Shown here one piece after another: positions 1 to 8,236 of a stretch of 17,447 nt of DNA. The DNA is taken from contig DDEJ01000161.1 of the NCBI GenBank assembly GCA_002336405.1, forward strand, positions 1 through 17,447, given 5' to 3'. Within the stretch, counting starts at the first letter, position 1, and each line of letters starts with the position of its first letter. Source of the stretch: Rhodobacteraceae bacterium UBA1957 (lineage in GTDB: Bacteria; Pseudomonadota; Alphaproteobacteria; Rhodobacterales; Rhodobacteraceae). The position numbers and the translations under genes are program-made. Under the pieces are notes generated by a model. The model did not search any database, had not been told where the DNA came from, and saw only the letters and a list, made by a program, of their open reading frames with translations.

Positions 1-122
1 TCGGCAAACGGTCCCGCGCTGGGTCTGAAGGGTGCACAGAAATAGCCAAGTTTCGAAATTGGCTGCCCCCGCTGCGTGTGATCCGCAACGATCAGCGCCT
101 TGAGCACATCTAAGTCTTGCAT
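1..122 (-). CDS. Unrecognised protein, N-terminal 40 residues only (runs off the left edge)
   Basis: An ATG at 122-120 opens a frame that stays open to base 1. It encodes 40 residues beginning MQDLDVLKALIVADHTQRGQ and continuing with a Gly-Tyr-Phe-Cys-Ala-Pro stretch. A purine-rich GGACAG lies 7 bases before the ATG and can serve as ribosome binding site. The composition is protein-like: an amphipathic first helix, then a Gly/Pro-rich segment. I do not recognise the family from so few residues. It is on the same strand as the beta-helix gene upstream, 141 bases away, but hairpins lie between them, so co-transcription is uncertain. Confidence 0.6.
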   Translation of the reverse strand, partial: MQDLDVLKALIVADHTQRGQPISKLGYFCAPFRPSAGPFA

Positions 123-134
123 GTTTATCTGTCC

Positions 135-153
135 GGGCTGAGTGTTTCAGCCC
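135..153 (-). other. Small hairpin just before the ribosome binding site of the left-edge gene
   Basis: GGGCTGA (135-141) and TCAGCCC (147-153) form a perfect 7-bp stem with a 5-base loop. On the minus transcript it ends directly before GGACAG, the probable ribosome binding site of the left-edge gene. No T tract follows on that strand. It could affect translation or be part of a termination region. Its function is inferred. Confidence 0.4.
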
Positions 154-174
154 TTATAGCCTGCCCAGACTATG

Positions 175-202
175 GACGCCACCGCAATGGTGCGGTGGCG
201 TC
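175..202 (-). other. Perfect 12-bp inverted repeat with 4-base loop (terminator-like, without T tract)
   Basis: GACGCCACCGCA (175-186) and TGCGGTGGCGTC (191-202) pair perfectly over 12 bp around a 4-base loop. The stem is GC-rich and lies 61 bases past the stop of the beta-helix gene, where a terminator is expected. However, no T run follows on either strand, so a classical intrinsic terminator is not shown. A weaker hairpin, CATCCC (217-222) with GGGATG (228-233), sits beside it. It may be a Rho-type end, a 3' stabilising stem or a protein-binding palindrome. Confidence 0.55.
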
Positions 203-263
203 TGACAAAGACAGCTCATCCCGCCGGGGGATGCATCCTTGCAATCTGGTTAGAATTGACCAC

Positions 264-2546
264 TCAATTATCGACCCGCGCCGTGACCGTGACTGTGCCA
301 GCCACCCGTTCATCCCACCGCAGCACAAGTTCATCTTTCTTAGCCCCCCCCGAGGTCTGTACACTGGGGCTGGTATAGCGGGTCACGTTAGAGCCGTTCT
401 TCAGGGTGCCGGTAACCACAACCGAGGTGACAGCGCGCGCATGACCTTTAAAGGGCAAAGCCCCATCAAAATTCACACGCCAAGTACTATCGAGAGAATT
501 TTGACGATGGTTCTTAATCACAGGGTTGGTAACATGGGCTTTGATATTATGAAAACTGTTACCCGCAATCTGGATATCGTGCAGCTTGCTATAGTCGATA
601 TCAGCAAAACTGGTATCAACCCTCTCAACCCGATCAATCTTGCCATTCACGGCCCGAAACGTATTACCACTGATATCAAGGCCAGAAATAGAATGCCCAG
701 TCCCATAGGGTTTTAGCACAATATAAGAAAACCAATCAGCCGTATCGCCGCACAAAAACACATTATTAGTGACAGATAGGGCCGAAAAACCGAAACCTGC
801 GTTATAATCAGGGGTGGCATCATGCTCATTGGTCCATTCCAAAGAGCAATTGTCGATATAATTGCCCACGATCGTGGTACTAATATTGGCCTGAGCCAGC
901 ACAATACCAGCGAGACGCAGCCCATCTTTGACCGCATCGCCCTGATAGATATGATTTCCAGAGATCACATTATATGAACCGCTCATGACCGCAAAATGGC
1001 GAAACTGCGAGGCCCAGTTGTTACGTAGTTTCACATCATTACCATTGGTATTTAGAACGATGCTTTCACGGTCCTGCGCATTTTTGTTATTTTCGGCGGT
1101 GTGAAAAAAACAATTGTCGATCAACATACCCTGACAGCCTGTGCCAATAGAAGTGATCGCCCGATGCCGAGGGCGGGTGACATAGCAGTCGCGCAGTTGA
1201 AACAACCAGCCGGTCTGCGGCAGCATAATCGCGTTGGCCTTGACGTTGCATTGAAATTCAATGTCCGAGAAACACATTTTATGCAGGGAGCCGAACCCGC
1301 TGAAATCCAGCAGATATTGAAATCTGGTGAATGTATATTCTTGGGTGCCTTCCGCCGCATATAGCGGCTGTGAAAGCGTGACCTGTTGGGCCGATAAATC
1401 AACCGCACGAACATAGACCTCGCGGCCCACTCCGACGCCTTCCACCAGCGACCCAACCTGAATATTCACCACATTTTTGACATTGCTCAGGCGGGTTTGA
1501 TAATACGTCGAATAGCTGCCCTGCGACGTCACCTTGGCCGAATTCCAGACACTGTCGCCAGCGGCGTACAGCTGACCGTTGCGGATCACCCGGCGCTGGG
1601 CAAAGCTGGTCCGACCGCTCAAGCGCGCCATATCAAGAGGCCCATTAATGGTCACCCTACGCCCCGCCATGTCCAACGATTCATGATCTGAATCGCTCAA
1701 CAGCGATTGGAAGGCTTTGACAAAACCCCGTTCTTCATCACCAAAAGCCCGGATATAGGTTGGCAGGTCAAACTGTTTTGTCAAAGACAAGACTGACGTC
1801 TCTGCCATGTTCAATGTGCCCTCAAACGAAACTGGGGCGTGCAACGTCAGACTTCGGCCAATGAAATAACTACCGGATGGCACCAGAATTTCACGACCCG
1901 CAGCCGCCGCATCTGCAGCAACAAAGGCCGAGCGATCATCGGTTGTGCCATCACCCAAAGCCCCGTAATCCCGCACATCAACATGCTTGAGAAGGTCTTG
2001 AAAATACAGTTCTGTGACATCTTCTATGACCAGATCATCTATTCGGATCAACCCACCGTTTTTGCCTTTCAAATCAAGACCAAAATGCCCATAAAGTGCT
2101 GTTGTCCCCCAGACCATATCCACCTCTGGTCGCTGCCCCGAGCCAACAATCGCAGTAACCTCGACCACGTTCCCATAGTTTTTTAACTCTGTCAGTGGCC
2201 CCACTTGGGTCACCCAAGGCAGATTCACATCGCCAGTTGTACCCGCCCAGCCAGCAATTCGTACTGACGGAAAATTGCCAGAAATTGCTTTCAAACGCGC
2301 GGTAATTTTCAAATAGCGACCGGGTGAGATTGGGGTTTTTCCCATATAGCGCAAGTGCTGCTCGCCAGTGGTTTTCAACATCTCGAGACAGCTGCCAAAA
2401 TCTTGATCCGCCGGCACCAAAGCCGCATTAGAAGCATTGTGATAGCTGTTCGAACCGGGTGTACCGTCAGTGCTTGACCAAACCTGTAAGCCATCTTGAA
2501 ATGGCGGTGGCGACAGCTGGACGTTATTGGTTTTAGCCGTGTTCAT
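264..2546 (-). CDS. Pectate-lyase-like right-handed beta-helix protein (GH28-related), 760 aa
   Basis: A large protein with two visible parts. Residues about 15-180 are an N-terminal beta-rich domain. At about 190-205 begins the Asp-Val-Arg-Asp-Tyr-Gly-Ala-Leu-Gly-Asp-Gly motif followed by Thr-Thr-Asp-Asp, typical of the Pectate_lyase_3 fold. Many Asn-rich turns follow (NNCFFH, GNHIYQ, GNYIDN, GNTFRA, GNSFHN), as expected for coils of a parallel beta-helix. The C-terminal ~70 residues look like a small beta-sandwich. I chose the ATG at 2546 because GGAAAGGGA lies just upstream; an upstream TTG would add 15 residues. No Sec signal peptide is visible, so export, if any, must use another route. 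The substrate is unknown, but a polysaccharide is the usual target of this fold. I recall close full-length relatives in roseobacters. Confidence 0.85.
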   Translation of the reverse strand: MNTAKTNNVQLSPPPFQDGLQVWSSTDGTPGSNSYHNASNAALVPADQDFGSCLEMLKTTGEQHLRYMGKTPISPGRYLKITARLKAISGNFPSVRIAGWAGTTGDVNLPWVTQVGPLTELKNYGNVVEVTAIVGSGQRPEVDMVWGTTALYGHFGLDLKGKNGGLIRIDDLVIEDVTELYFQDLLKHVDVRDYGALGDGTTDDRSAFVAADAAAAGREILVPSGSYFIGRSLTLHAPVSFEGTLNMAETSVLSLTKQFDLPTYIRAFGDEERGFVKAFQSLLSDSDHESLDMAGRRVTINGPLDMARLSGRTSFAQRRVIRNGQLYAAGDSVWNSAKVTSQGSYSTYYQTRLSNVKNVVNIQVGSLVEGVGVGREVYVRAVDLSAQQVTLSQPLYAAEGTQEYTFTRFQYLLDFSGFGSLHKMCFSDIEFQCNVKANAIMLPQTGWLFQLRDCYVTRPRHRAITSIGTGCQGMLIDNCFFHTAENNKNAQDRESIVLNTNGNDVKLRNNWASQFRHFAVMSGSYNVISGNHIYQGDAVKDGLRLAGIVLAQANISTTIVGNYIDNCSLEWTNEHDATPDYNAGFGFSALSVTNNVFLCGDTADWFSYIVLKPYGTGHSISGLDISGNTFRAVNGKIDRVERVDTSFADIDYSKLHDIQIAGNSFHNIKAHVTNPVIKNHRQNSLDSTWRVNFDGALPFKGHARAVTSVVVTGTLKNGSNVTRYTSPSVQTSGGAKKDELVLRWDERVAGTVTVTARVDN

Positions 2547-2650
2547 TAATATCCCTTTCCAAGCGCTGCCATGCTTGGCCAAGCTTTTCAACGCTCACAA
2601 ACCAAGTATCGACAGCCGTACCCTGGCGCGATCGCACCAGATTAGGGGAA

Positions 2651-2679
2651 ATTATAAAAACAGTGTTAAAGCAGGTTGA
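2651..2679 (-). promoter_or_regulatory. Candidate promoter of the beta-helix gene
   Basis: On the minus strand a perfect TATAAT lies at 2656-2651. Seventeen bases upstream is TCAACC (2679-2674), a poor -35 box. Transcription would start near 2644 and leave a leader of about 100 bases. The only support is the -10 match and the position in the gap between two genes. Confidence 0.35.
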
Positions 2680-2704
2680 GGCCACCGTGACGGTGAGACT
2701 TTTC

Positions 2705-3124
2705 TCAGGTCAGTTGGTCGGTCGGTTTACCCAGTTGTACGCCGTTTATCAGCCAGCCCTCGGGGCCTTTTTGCATGCGGTACAACAACATATGACGACG
2801 TCCAGCCTGATCACGGATCAAGACATGCTGCCACAGATCTCCCGCCATCTCACGCAAGTCCATAAATTGAACGTCCGCTGGCCGCCAAACCATCGGGTAG
2901 CCGCGTTGTACCATGACGCCAAAGTTTTCCGCCGTGCCAAACATCGACTGAATCGACGGGCTGGCATAACTAAAAGCCTTTGCAAAATCGTCATTCTTAA
3001 ACGCAGCGATCTGGTTTTCAATAACCGTCTGGATCTGTGTTTGAGGGTCGTCTTCGGCCAGAACCGGCAAGGCCATCAGTCCGAAAAAAAAGGTCAGTGC
3101 TGTTATGATCAATCGCAAACGCAT
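2705..3124 (-). CDS. Secreted DUF4864-domain protein, 139 aa
   Basis: The protein starts MRLRLIITALTFFFGLMALPVLAEDD in pattern: positive residues, a hydrophobic core, then Ala-Glu, a clear Sec signal peptide with cleavage after about residue 22. The mature part (~117 residues) has an ENQIAAFKNDDFAKAF segment and ends in a W-x-I-N-G-V-x-L strand. That resembles the cystatin/NTF2-like DUF4864 family of alphaproteobacteria, whose function is unknown. The ATG at 3124 is preferred over an upstream start at 3163: it has AGAGAGG upstream, and the signal peptide then begins properly. It lies 74 bases downstream of lysK on the same strand and may share its transcript. Confidence 0.82.
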   Translation of the reverse strand: MRLRLIITALTFFFGLMALPVLAEDDPQTQIQTVIENQIAAFKNDDFAKAFSYASPSIQSMFGTAENFGVMVQRGYPMVWRPADVQFMDLREMAGDLWQHVLIRDQAGRRHMLLYRMQKGPEGWLINGVQLGKPTDQLT

Positions 3125-3198
3125 CAGTTCTGCCTCTCTGCTTTTTCCAACACAGCAAGACATAGACCTGAGCGCTCAAACGTCAAGCAGCGTGGCAC

Positions 3199-4773
3199 TC
3201 AAAGCAAGTCGCCAGCCAAAGCTTTATCAATCAGCGCAATGGTTTCGTTTACGCCATAAAGCGCGATAAACCCTCCAAAACGTGGCCCCTGACTGGCCCC
3301 TAACAACACTTCGTAAATCGCCTTGAACCAGTCGCGCAGCGGGTCGAACCTTTCGCGTCCACAGGCAAAGACAACAGTTTGCAGCGCTTCGGCATCCAGA
3401 TCTCCTGTATAGGCGGCCAACTGATCGCGCAGGTCGGCCAAAGCCTCGCGCTCAAGATCTGTTGCAGCGCGGAATACTTTGGCCGGTTTGACGAAATCAT
3501 TGTAATACCGCACAGCAAAGCCCACAGCTTGATCCAACCCAGGGTGGGTTTCAGCCGAAGCCTCAGGGGCATAGCGTTGAATAAAGCCCCAAAGCTGGCC
3601 TTTCTCTGCCGCATTCGCGACCGCAGCAAGGTTCAGCAACATGGTGAAAGGCACCACCATATCCGAGGTCGGTACATTGTGGCCATGGATGTGAAACACC
3701 GGATTGTTCAATTTTGCCTTGCTGTCTTGATCTGCATAGGCGCGCAACTGTTGTTGGTATTCGTCCATCGCCTTGGGGATCACATCAAAATGCATCCGCT
3801 TGGCAGTCTTGGGCTTTTGATACATGAAATACGACAGGCTCTCGGTATTGGCATAACTCAGCCATTCATCAATCGATACACCATTGCCCGATGTCTTTGA
3901 GATTTTCTGACCGCTTTCGTCCAGAAACAGCTCATAGGTAAAATGTTCCGGCGCGCGCTGACCCAGAATGCGACAGATCTTATCATAGATTGGCGTGTTG
4001 GTGGAATGGTCCTTGCCGTACATCTCAAAATCGACCCCCAATGCTGCCCAACGCGCGCCAAAATCCGGCTTCCATTGCAGCTTAACATTGCCGTCCGTGA
4101 CGGGCAGGGTCATTTCTGTCCCGTATTCATCATCAAATGTAATCGTCCCATCTGATGCATTCACCTGTTTCATAGGCACATAGAGCACGCGACCGGTTTC
4201 CGGATGGATCGGCAAGAAGATCGAATACGTCTGACGCCGTTCCTCGCGCAGCGAGGCCAACATCACCGCCATGATCTCATCATATTTTTCAACCGCGCGC
4301 AGCAAAATCTCATTAAACTGCCCCGAGCGGTAAAATTGAGTCGCTGAATAAAACTCATACTCAAACCCAAAGGTATCCAAAAATCGACGCAACATGGCAT
4401 TGTTATGGTCGCCAAAACTGTCATGAGTGCCAAAGGGGTCTGGCACCGAGGTCAGCGGCTTTTGCATATGCTCGGCCAAGGCCTCGGGGTTGGGAACGTT
4501 GCTGGGCACTTTACGCATGCCATCAAGATCGTCAGAAAAACAAATCAGTTTTGTGGGAATATCGCTTATTTCGTGAAACGCCCGCATCACCATCGTAGTG
4601 CGGGCCACCTCACCAAAGGTGCCCAAATGCGGCAGACCAGACGGGCCATAGCCAGTTTCAAACAGAACATAGCCTTTTTCCGGAGGCGCTTTTTGATAGC
4701 GTTTAAGCAGCCGGCGGGCCTCTTCAAAAGGCCAAGCTTTTGAGCTCATCGCAGCGTCACGCACATCGGACAT
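3199..4773 (-). CDS. lysK: Lysyl-tRNA synthetase, class I (524 aa)
   Basis: Charges tRNA-Lys with lysine in the cytoplasm using ATP. This is the class I (Rossmann-fold) enzyme found in archaea and some bacteria including many alphaproteobacteria, not the commoner class II LysS. Visible class I signatures are PHLGT at about 48-52 (the HIGH box) and KISKTSG at 290-296 (the KMSKS loop). A conserved GKDH lies near 253-256 between them. The all-helical anticodon-binding part follows from about residue 370. The length matches the family. The start at 4773 is favoured by GGAG 8 bases upstream; a start at 4803 would add 10 residues without a good site. No second LysRS gene is in the window. Confidence 0.96.
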   Translation of the reverse strand: MSDVRDAAMSSKAWPFEEARRLLKRYQKAPPEKGYVLFETGYGPSGLPHLGTFGEVARTTMVMRAFHEISDIPTKLICFSDDLDGMRKVPSNVPNPEALAEHMQKPLTSVPDPFGTHDSFGDHNNAMLRRFLDTFGFEYEFYSATQFYRSGQFNEILLRAVEKYDEIMAVMLASLREERRQTYSIFLPIHPETGRVLYVPMKQVNASDGTITFDDEYGTEMTLPVTDGNVKLQWKPDFGARWAALGVDFEMYGKDHSTNTPIYDKICRILGQRAPEHFTYELFLDESGQKISKTSGNGVSIDEWLSYANTESLSYFMYQKPKTAKRMHFDVIPKAMDEYQQQLRAYADQDSKAKLNNPVFHIHGHNVPTSDMVVPFTMLLNLAAVANAAEKGQLWGFIQRYAPEASAETHPGLDQAVGFAVRYYNDFVKPAKVFRAATDLEREALADLRDQLAAYTGDLDAEALQTVVFACGRERFDPLRDWFKAIYEVLLGASQGPRFGGFIALYGVNETIALIDKALAGDLL

Positions 4774-4821
4774 ATTTGTTCTCCAGAAAATCTTACCACC
4801 CAACGCGACAAGATTTCATGC

Positions 4822-4850
4822 TACCTATTGCCCTAAGCGGGACAGGTCAA
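4822..4850 (-). promoter_or_regulatory. Candidate lysK promoter
   Basis: Reading the minus strand, TTGACC (4850-4845) is followed after 17 bases by TAGGTA (4827-4822), a sigma70-like pair. The predicted start lies about 40 bases before the lysK ATG. It sits in the short divergent gap shared with the TerB-like gene, so both could be regulated from here. Confidence 0.45.
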
Positions 4851-4891
4851 TATTCTCCACCGTGACAACATATAAGAAAGGTTGTGCACCC

Positions 4892-5317
4892 GTGACCTAT
4901 CCTGCCCCCCAACCGCTGACCCAGCAAGACTGTCTGGTGGCTTTAATGATCGCAATTTCAGCCTCAGATACAAATATCCGCACCGCTGAACTGGTGAAAA
5001 TCCAATCTGCAGTGAACAATCTACCCGTGTTTGCCGACTACGATATAGACCGCGTCAACTTAATGTCCCAAACCGTCTTCGACCTGTTCGAACAAGAAGA
5101 CGGGCTGGACGCGCTGTTTGGGTTGATTCGCGATAACTTGCCAGAGCGTTTGTTCGAAACAGCTTACGCGCTGTCTTGCGATGTGGCCGCAGCCGACGGC
5201 ACCCTGCGAGAACCAGAATTGCGCCTGCTCGAAGAGATTCGTTATGAACTCAATATTGACCGGTTGCATGCCGCCGCGATTGAACGCGGATCAAGAGCCA
5301 GACACATGCGCGCTTAA
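4892..5317 (+). CDS. TerB-family protein (tellurite-resistance-like), 141 aa
   Basis: A small acidic all-helical protein resembling the TerB/DjlA-N fold. Conserved-looking helices are LVALMIAISASDTNIRTAE and, further on, ALSCDVAAADGTLREPELRLL, the repeated Asp-Gly/Glu helix pattern of TerB. TerB proteins are cytoplasmic and acidic and are linked with tellurite and stress response; the stand-alone alphaproteobacterial form has no proven role. I start at GTG 4892 (Val-Thr-Tyr-Pro), preceded by AAGAAAGG, because relatives I recall begin Met-Thr-Tyr-Pro. A GTG at 4862 would add 10 residues. The gene is divergent from lysK and convergent with dacB, overlapping it by 4 bases. Confidence 0.83.
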   Translation: MTYPAPQPLTQQDCLVALMIAISASDTNIRTAELVKIQSAVNNLPVFADYDIDRVNLMSQTVFDLFEQEDGLDALFGLIRDNLPERLFETAYALSCDVAAADGTLREPELRLLEEIRYELNIDRLHAAAIERGSRARHMRA

Positions 5318-6813
5318 GACCGGTATTGGCGGCACCACCGGTTAAGCATTTTATATTGCAAGATTTTCGCGCGACGGTTCCAACCTGATGCACCTTTGGG
5401 GCGCTCACGCTGTGCCACTGGGATCAAAGCACGTCGGGCAGTATCGGCGGAAAAGATGGCAAAAGCCAGCTCGCGCCCCTCAGCCGTTGTGACATAGCCC
5501 CCAAGCCCCGCAACAAAATTAAGAGTACCCGTTTTGGCGCGAAACCCTGTTGGAGCGCTCTGGGCCAGATTGCCTTTGGCGTTGCGCATTTTAATGTCTT
5601 TCAACAACGCGTTCAGCTCTGTGCTATTACGGGCCTTAACCAAAATTCTGACCATGTCACCCGCACTGATCCGCGAACGATCGCTCAGCCCGGAATGATC
5701 AACCAGTGACAAACCGGCGGCGCCAAAGCGCTCACTGGCCCAGCGCGACATCTGCGCTGCAGACTCAGCCAATGGCACCGCCATACCAAGCCGCGTTTTT
5801 GTCGCCGCCATACCAACAGTTTCCGCCGTTAGATTGGTCGAATATTTCAACATTCTTTGCACAATATCCGCCAGTGATGCACTTTCATGCGACACCAGAG
5901 TAACACCCGGGACCACCGCTTTGGAAAATTCAGCCAGTGGCAAATCAAGCCCATCCGCGCGGGCTAGGCTTTGGAAAATTTCCCCCACATAGCGATCGGG
6001 CTTTCGCACCGGCAACCAGCGGGCCCCCTCTTTACTCAGCGCAGACCGCGATACTGTCCACTCATCCCAGACACCGCCATCGCGATAAGTATAGACCGGT
6101 GATCCACGCTCTTTAAGCTGCATACGCGCCATTTTCACCGCTGGACGATAGCGCAACGCCCGCGCCTCCATATCAATTCGGTAGCCGTTCGCCCCCTTTT
6201 CCCAACCAAAATACACGCGATTGTAATTCAGGTTCAACCCGCTCACTGCCGGGTTATAGGCAACATGCGGGGGCTGTTCGACATCAATCTGCGGCGCCAA
6301 TGGCAGCGCACTGCCATCAACAATAAAACGACCCTTGACCGAGCGCAGCCCAGTTTTAACCAACTCCGAGACCAAACCAGCCAAATGATCAGTATCCAAA
6401 GACGGATCACCACTGCCGACCAAAATAAGGTCGCCAGTCAGGACCCCGTTTTGAATTGGCCCCGTCGCTACAAGTCGGGTGGAAAAGCGAAAGGCGGGAC
6501 CAAGATGCGCCAGAGCATAAAGTGCAGTGAGGGATTTCACGACACTGGCAGGAGGCAGCGGTATATCATCCCTATAGGATTCGAGGATGTCACCGTTAGA
6601 GACATCTGCCACAGCGCATCCCACTGAGCCCGACAATTCAGCAGCCTCAATGATCCTGCTCAGATCGCTTGGTGCTGGTTTTGATTTCAACGACAGACTG
6701 CTCGGTCGCAACTGGGGGCGCAACGAACGCTCCAGCGGACCCGCGTTGGCACCACAGGCAAGCGATGATAACACCCCAGTAATAAACACGCGTTTTGAAA
6801 CTTTATTCTGCAT
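5314..6813 (-). CDS. dacB: D-alanyl-D-alanine carboxypeptidase/endopeptidase, PBP4 type (peptidase S13), 499 aa
   Basis: A periplasmic serine DD-peptidase that trims and cleaves peptidoglycan cross-bridges. All three penicillin-binding motifs are present: SVVK (90-93, nucleophile Ser90), STN (325-327) and KTGT (427-430). The wide gap between motifs one and two is the inserted domain characteristic of class C PBPs (PBP4). A signal peptide (KRVFITGVLSSLACGANA) occupies the first ~24 residues. A Cys at 20 makes a lipoprotein conceivable, but the lipobox is poor. An ATG at 6813 and a GTG at 6816 are adjacent; GAGG spacing suits the ATG. The stop shares TTAA with the convergent TerB-like gene, leaving no room for a terminator. 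nadD lies 112 bases upstream on the same strand. Confidence 0.94.
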   Translation of the reverse strand: MQNKVSKRVFITGVLSSLACGANAGPLERSLRPQLRPSSLSLKSKPAPSDLSRIIEAAELSGSVGCAVADVSNGDILESYRDDIPLPPASVVKSLTALYALAHLGPAFRFSTRLVATGPIQNGVLTGDLILVGSGDPSLDTDHLAGLVSELVKTGLRSVKGRFIVDGSALPLAPQIDVEQPPHVAYNPAVSGLNLNYNRVYFGWEKGANGYRIDMEARALRYRPAVKMARMQLKERGSPVYTYRDGGVWDEWTVSRSALSKEGARWLPVRKPDRYVGEIFQSLARADGLDLPLAEFSKAVVPGVTLVSHESASLADIVQRMLKYSTNLTAETVGMAATKTRLGMAVPLAESAAQMSRWASERFGAAGLSLVDHSGLSDRSRISAGDMVRILVKARNSTELNALLKDIKMRNAKGNLAQSAPTGFRAKTGTLNFVAGLGGYVTTAEGRELAFAIFSADTARRALIPVAQRERPKGASGWNRRAKILQYKMLNRWCRQYRS

Positions 6814-6925
6814 CACACCTCACAGCTTGTCGGCAAACTGCCACAAGTCCCCTGCACAAGTCATGCCTTGGCATGAAAGAATACGCGCCACGCGCTGAGA
6901 ACATCATCCGTTTGTCACCCTGCAC

Positions 6926-7534
6926 CTATGAGTTTTCTGATTGCCGCCAAAGACCTTTGGCCCTGATCGCGCTGGATGAGGCCGAGGACAGCGGGATATT
7001 CACATAACACCACGCAGGTGCGGCCATCCGCGCCATCAGATGCCGGTTCGAGGCATTCACACGCGCATGACGATAGGTAAGAGCCGCTTTCGAGGTTCGT
7101 GCAGATATACGGTCCCCGGGGCGGGCCAGAACCCCAATAGGGACGGTCTGCATGATCGTGCGCCACGTTTGCCAGCGATGTAACTGGGCAAGGTTATCTG
7201 CCCCCATCAGCCAGACAAACCGAATTTTGGGATATTTAGTTCTCAGCGCTGTCAGTGTCTGTGCGGTATACCGAGTGCCAAGCCGCACCTCGATATCGGT
7301 CACATAAACATCAGGATGCGTGACCAGCGCCCTCGCCGATCGCACACGTTCTGTCAAAGGGGCCGGCGCGCCTTGTTTTAGCGGATTTCCCGGGCTCACC
7401 AACCACCAAACTGCGTCTAGATTAAACTGTTTAAGAGCCTCGCAAGTGATATGCACATGCCCCGCATGTGGCGGATCAAAAGACCCCCCTAGCAGGCCAA
7501 TCGTTTGGCCGGGAAACATTCGCAAAGCACTCAT
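6926..7534 (-). CDS. nadD: Nicotinate-nucleotide adenylyltransferase (202 aa)
   Basis: Converts nicotinate mononucleotide and ATP to deamido-NAD in the NAD pathway, in the cytoplasm. [11 protein letters not shown] at about 16-26 contains the H-x-G-H nucleotidyltransferase signature. The C-terminal SSSAIR (186-191) matches the family's ISSTxIR phosphate-binding motif. Length is normal. The start is uncertain: ATG 7534 (MSALRMFPG) and ATG 7519 both lack a strong ribosome binding site, and an upstream TTG at 7579 would add 15 residues that look unlike the family. In the next 112 bases dacB begins on the same strand, so the two may be co-transcribed. Confidence 0.93.
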   Translation of the reverse strand: MSALRMFPGQTIGLLGGSFDPPHAGHVHITCEALKQFNLDAVWWLVSPGNPLKQGAPAPLTERVRSARALVTHPDVYVTDIEVRLGTRYTAQTLTALRTKYPKIRFVWLMGADNLAQLHRWQTWRTIMQTVPIGVLARPGDRISARTSKAALTYRHARVNASNRHLMARMAAPAWCYVNIPLSSASSSAIRAKGLWRQSENS

Positions 7535-7639
7535 AAAGCTGGCTGTACTGCGAAGCTGCGGACAACACAACGCCGGCAATCAAATCATCGGCAATAAACG
7601 CCCTATGCCAAACGGTCAGCTTGGCACAGTAACAAACCG

Positions 7640-8206
7640 TCACGCCCAGAGAGCCAAAGGCCTTCTGGGCAGAACCAAACAGTGATTGTCATGCCCCTTC
7701 GGCTCAATATTCAGGATCGGTACGGGGCGTGTTAAATCATGACGGTCTTGGCCCACATCTGGCACCGCGATCCAGTGGATCCTTGCCGCTTTACAATGCT
7801 GTATTGTCTAAAAGTGCAAGGGTGCGTCAACTGGAACGCTATCGCTGACCTTGCCTAGAAAGACAAACTCATCGAACTGATCGTTTGGCAAAGAGCCTCG
7901 CCAAATCAGTTCATCAACGCCCTCGGTCACCGCACGACCATAAAGGTCATATGTATTTTGATAGGCTCTCATCACAGCTTCAACATCCCAGTTGGGCTTG
8001 GGTTTGGGTTTCACCCAAATCATACCTTCGGGTATCCTTACCCGAACGGTATCAGTCGCAGCGCCATCGCATCCATGCGGGATCCGCATGACCGCCTTAT
8101 AATAAGTGCCCACGACAGCGGGTTTGGTCTCAAGGCCAGCATGACCAAATGTCATCGTTCCCAAGAAGGCTGCAAAGACAGCCGCTGCTATCCATAAACG
8201 TCTCAT
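7640..8206 (-). pseudogene. YcnI/DUF1775-like copper protein gene, interrupted by an in-frame TAG
   Basis: The ATG at 8206 has AAAAGG upstream and opens a signal peptide ending TFG-HA, leaving a mature N-terminal His22. YcnI-type proteins bind Cu(II) with an N-terminal His, so this fits the family. MRIPHGCDGAATDTVRVRIP and WVKPKPKPNWDV are typical DUF1775 stretches. The frame stops at TAG (7808-7810) after LHF, giving 132 residues. In the same frame the next codons read TIQHCKAARIHWIAVPDVGQ, then DRHDLTRPVPILNI, which resembles the C-terminal strands (F-P-x-x-Q-x-C ... W ... P-x-P) of full-length members. The frame finally stops at TGA 7640-7642. No frameshift is needed, only one nonsense codon. 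It is either a recent pseudogene, a truncated but working protein, or a base error. Confidence 0.75.
7644..7670 (-). other. Imperfect 12-bp hairpin at the end of the YcnI-like gene
   Basis: GCCCAGAGAGCC (7644-7655) and GGCCTTCTGGGC (7659-7670) pair over 12 positions with two mismatches around AAA. It lies at the 3' end of the extended YcnI-like frame and before nadD on the same strand. No T run follows on either strand, so a terminator role is possible but weakly supported. Confidence 0.35.
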
Positions 8207-8236
8207 TCAAGTATCCTTTTAAAAGGGCCAGCGGTT

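Noticed and set aside
117..716. 199-residue open frame on plus opposite the end of the beta-helix gene
   Set aside because: It lies antisense to a clear gene, begins across hairpins and has no domain-like sequence.
7808..7810. TAG in the YcnI-like gene as a recoded (pyrrolysine or suppressed) codon
   Set aside because: No recoding machinery is visible, TAG ends psd and pssA normally, and pyrrolysine is not expected in this group.
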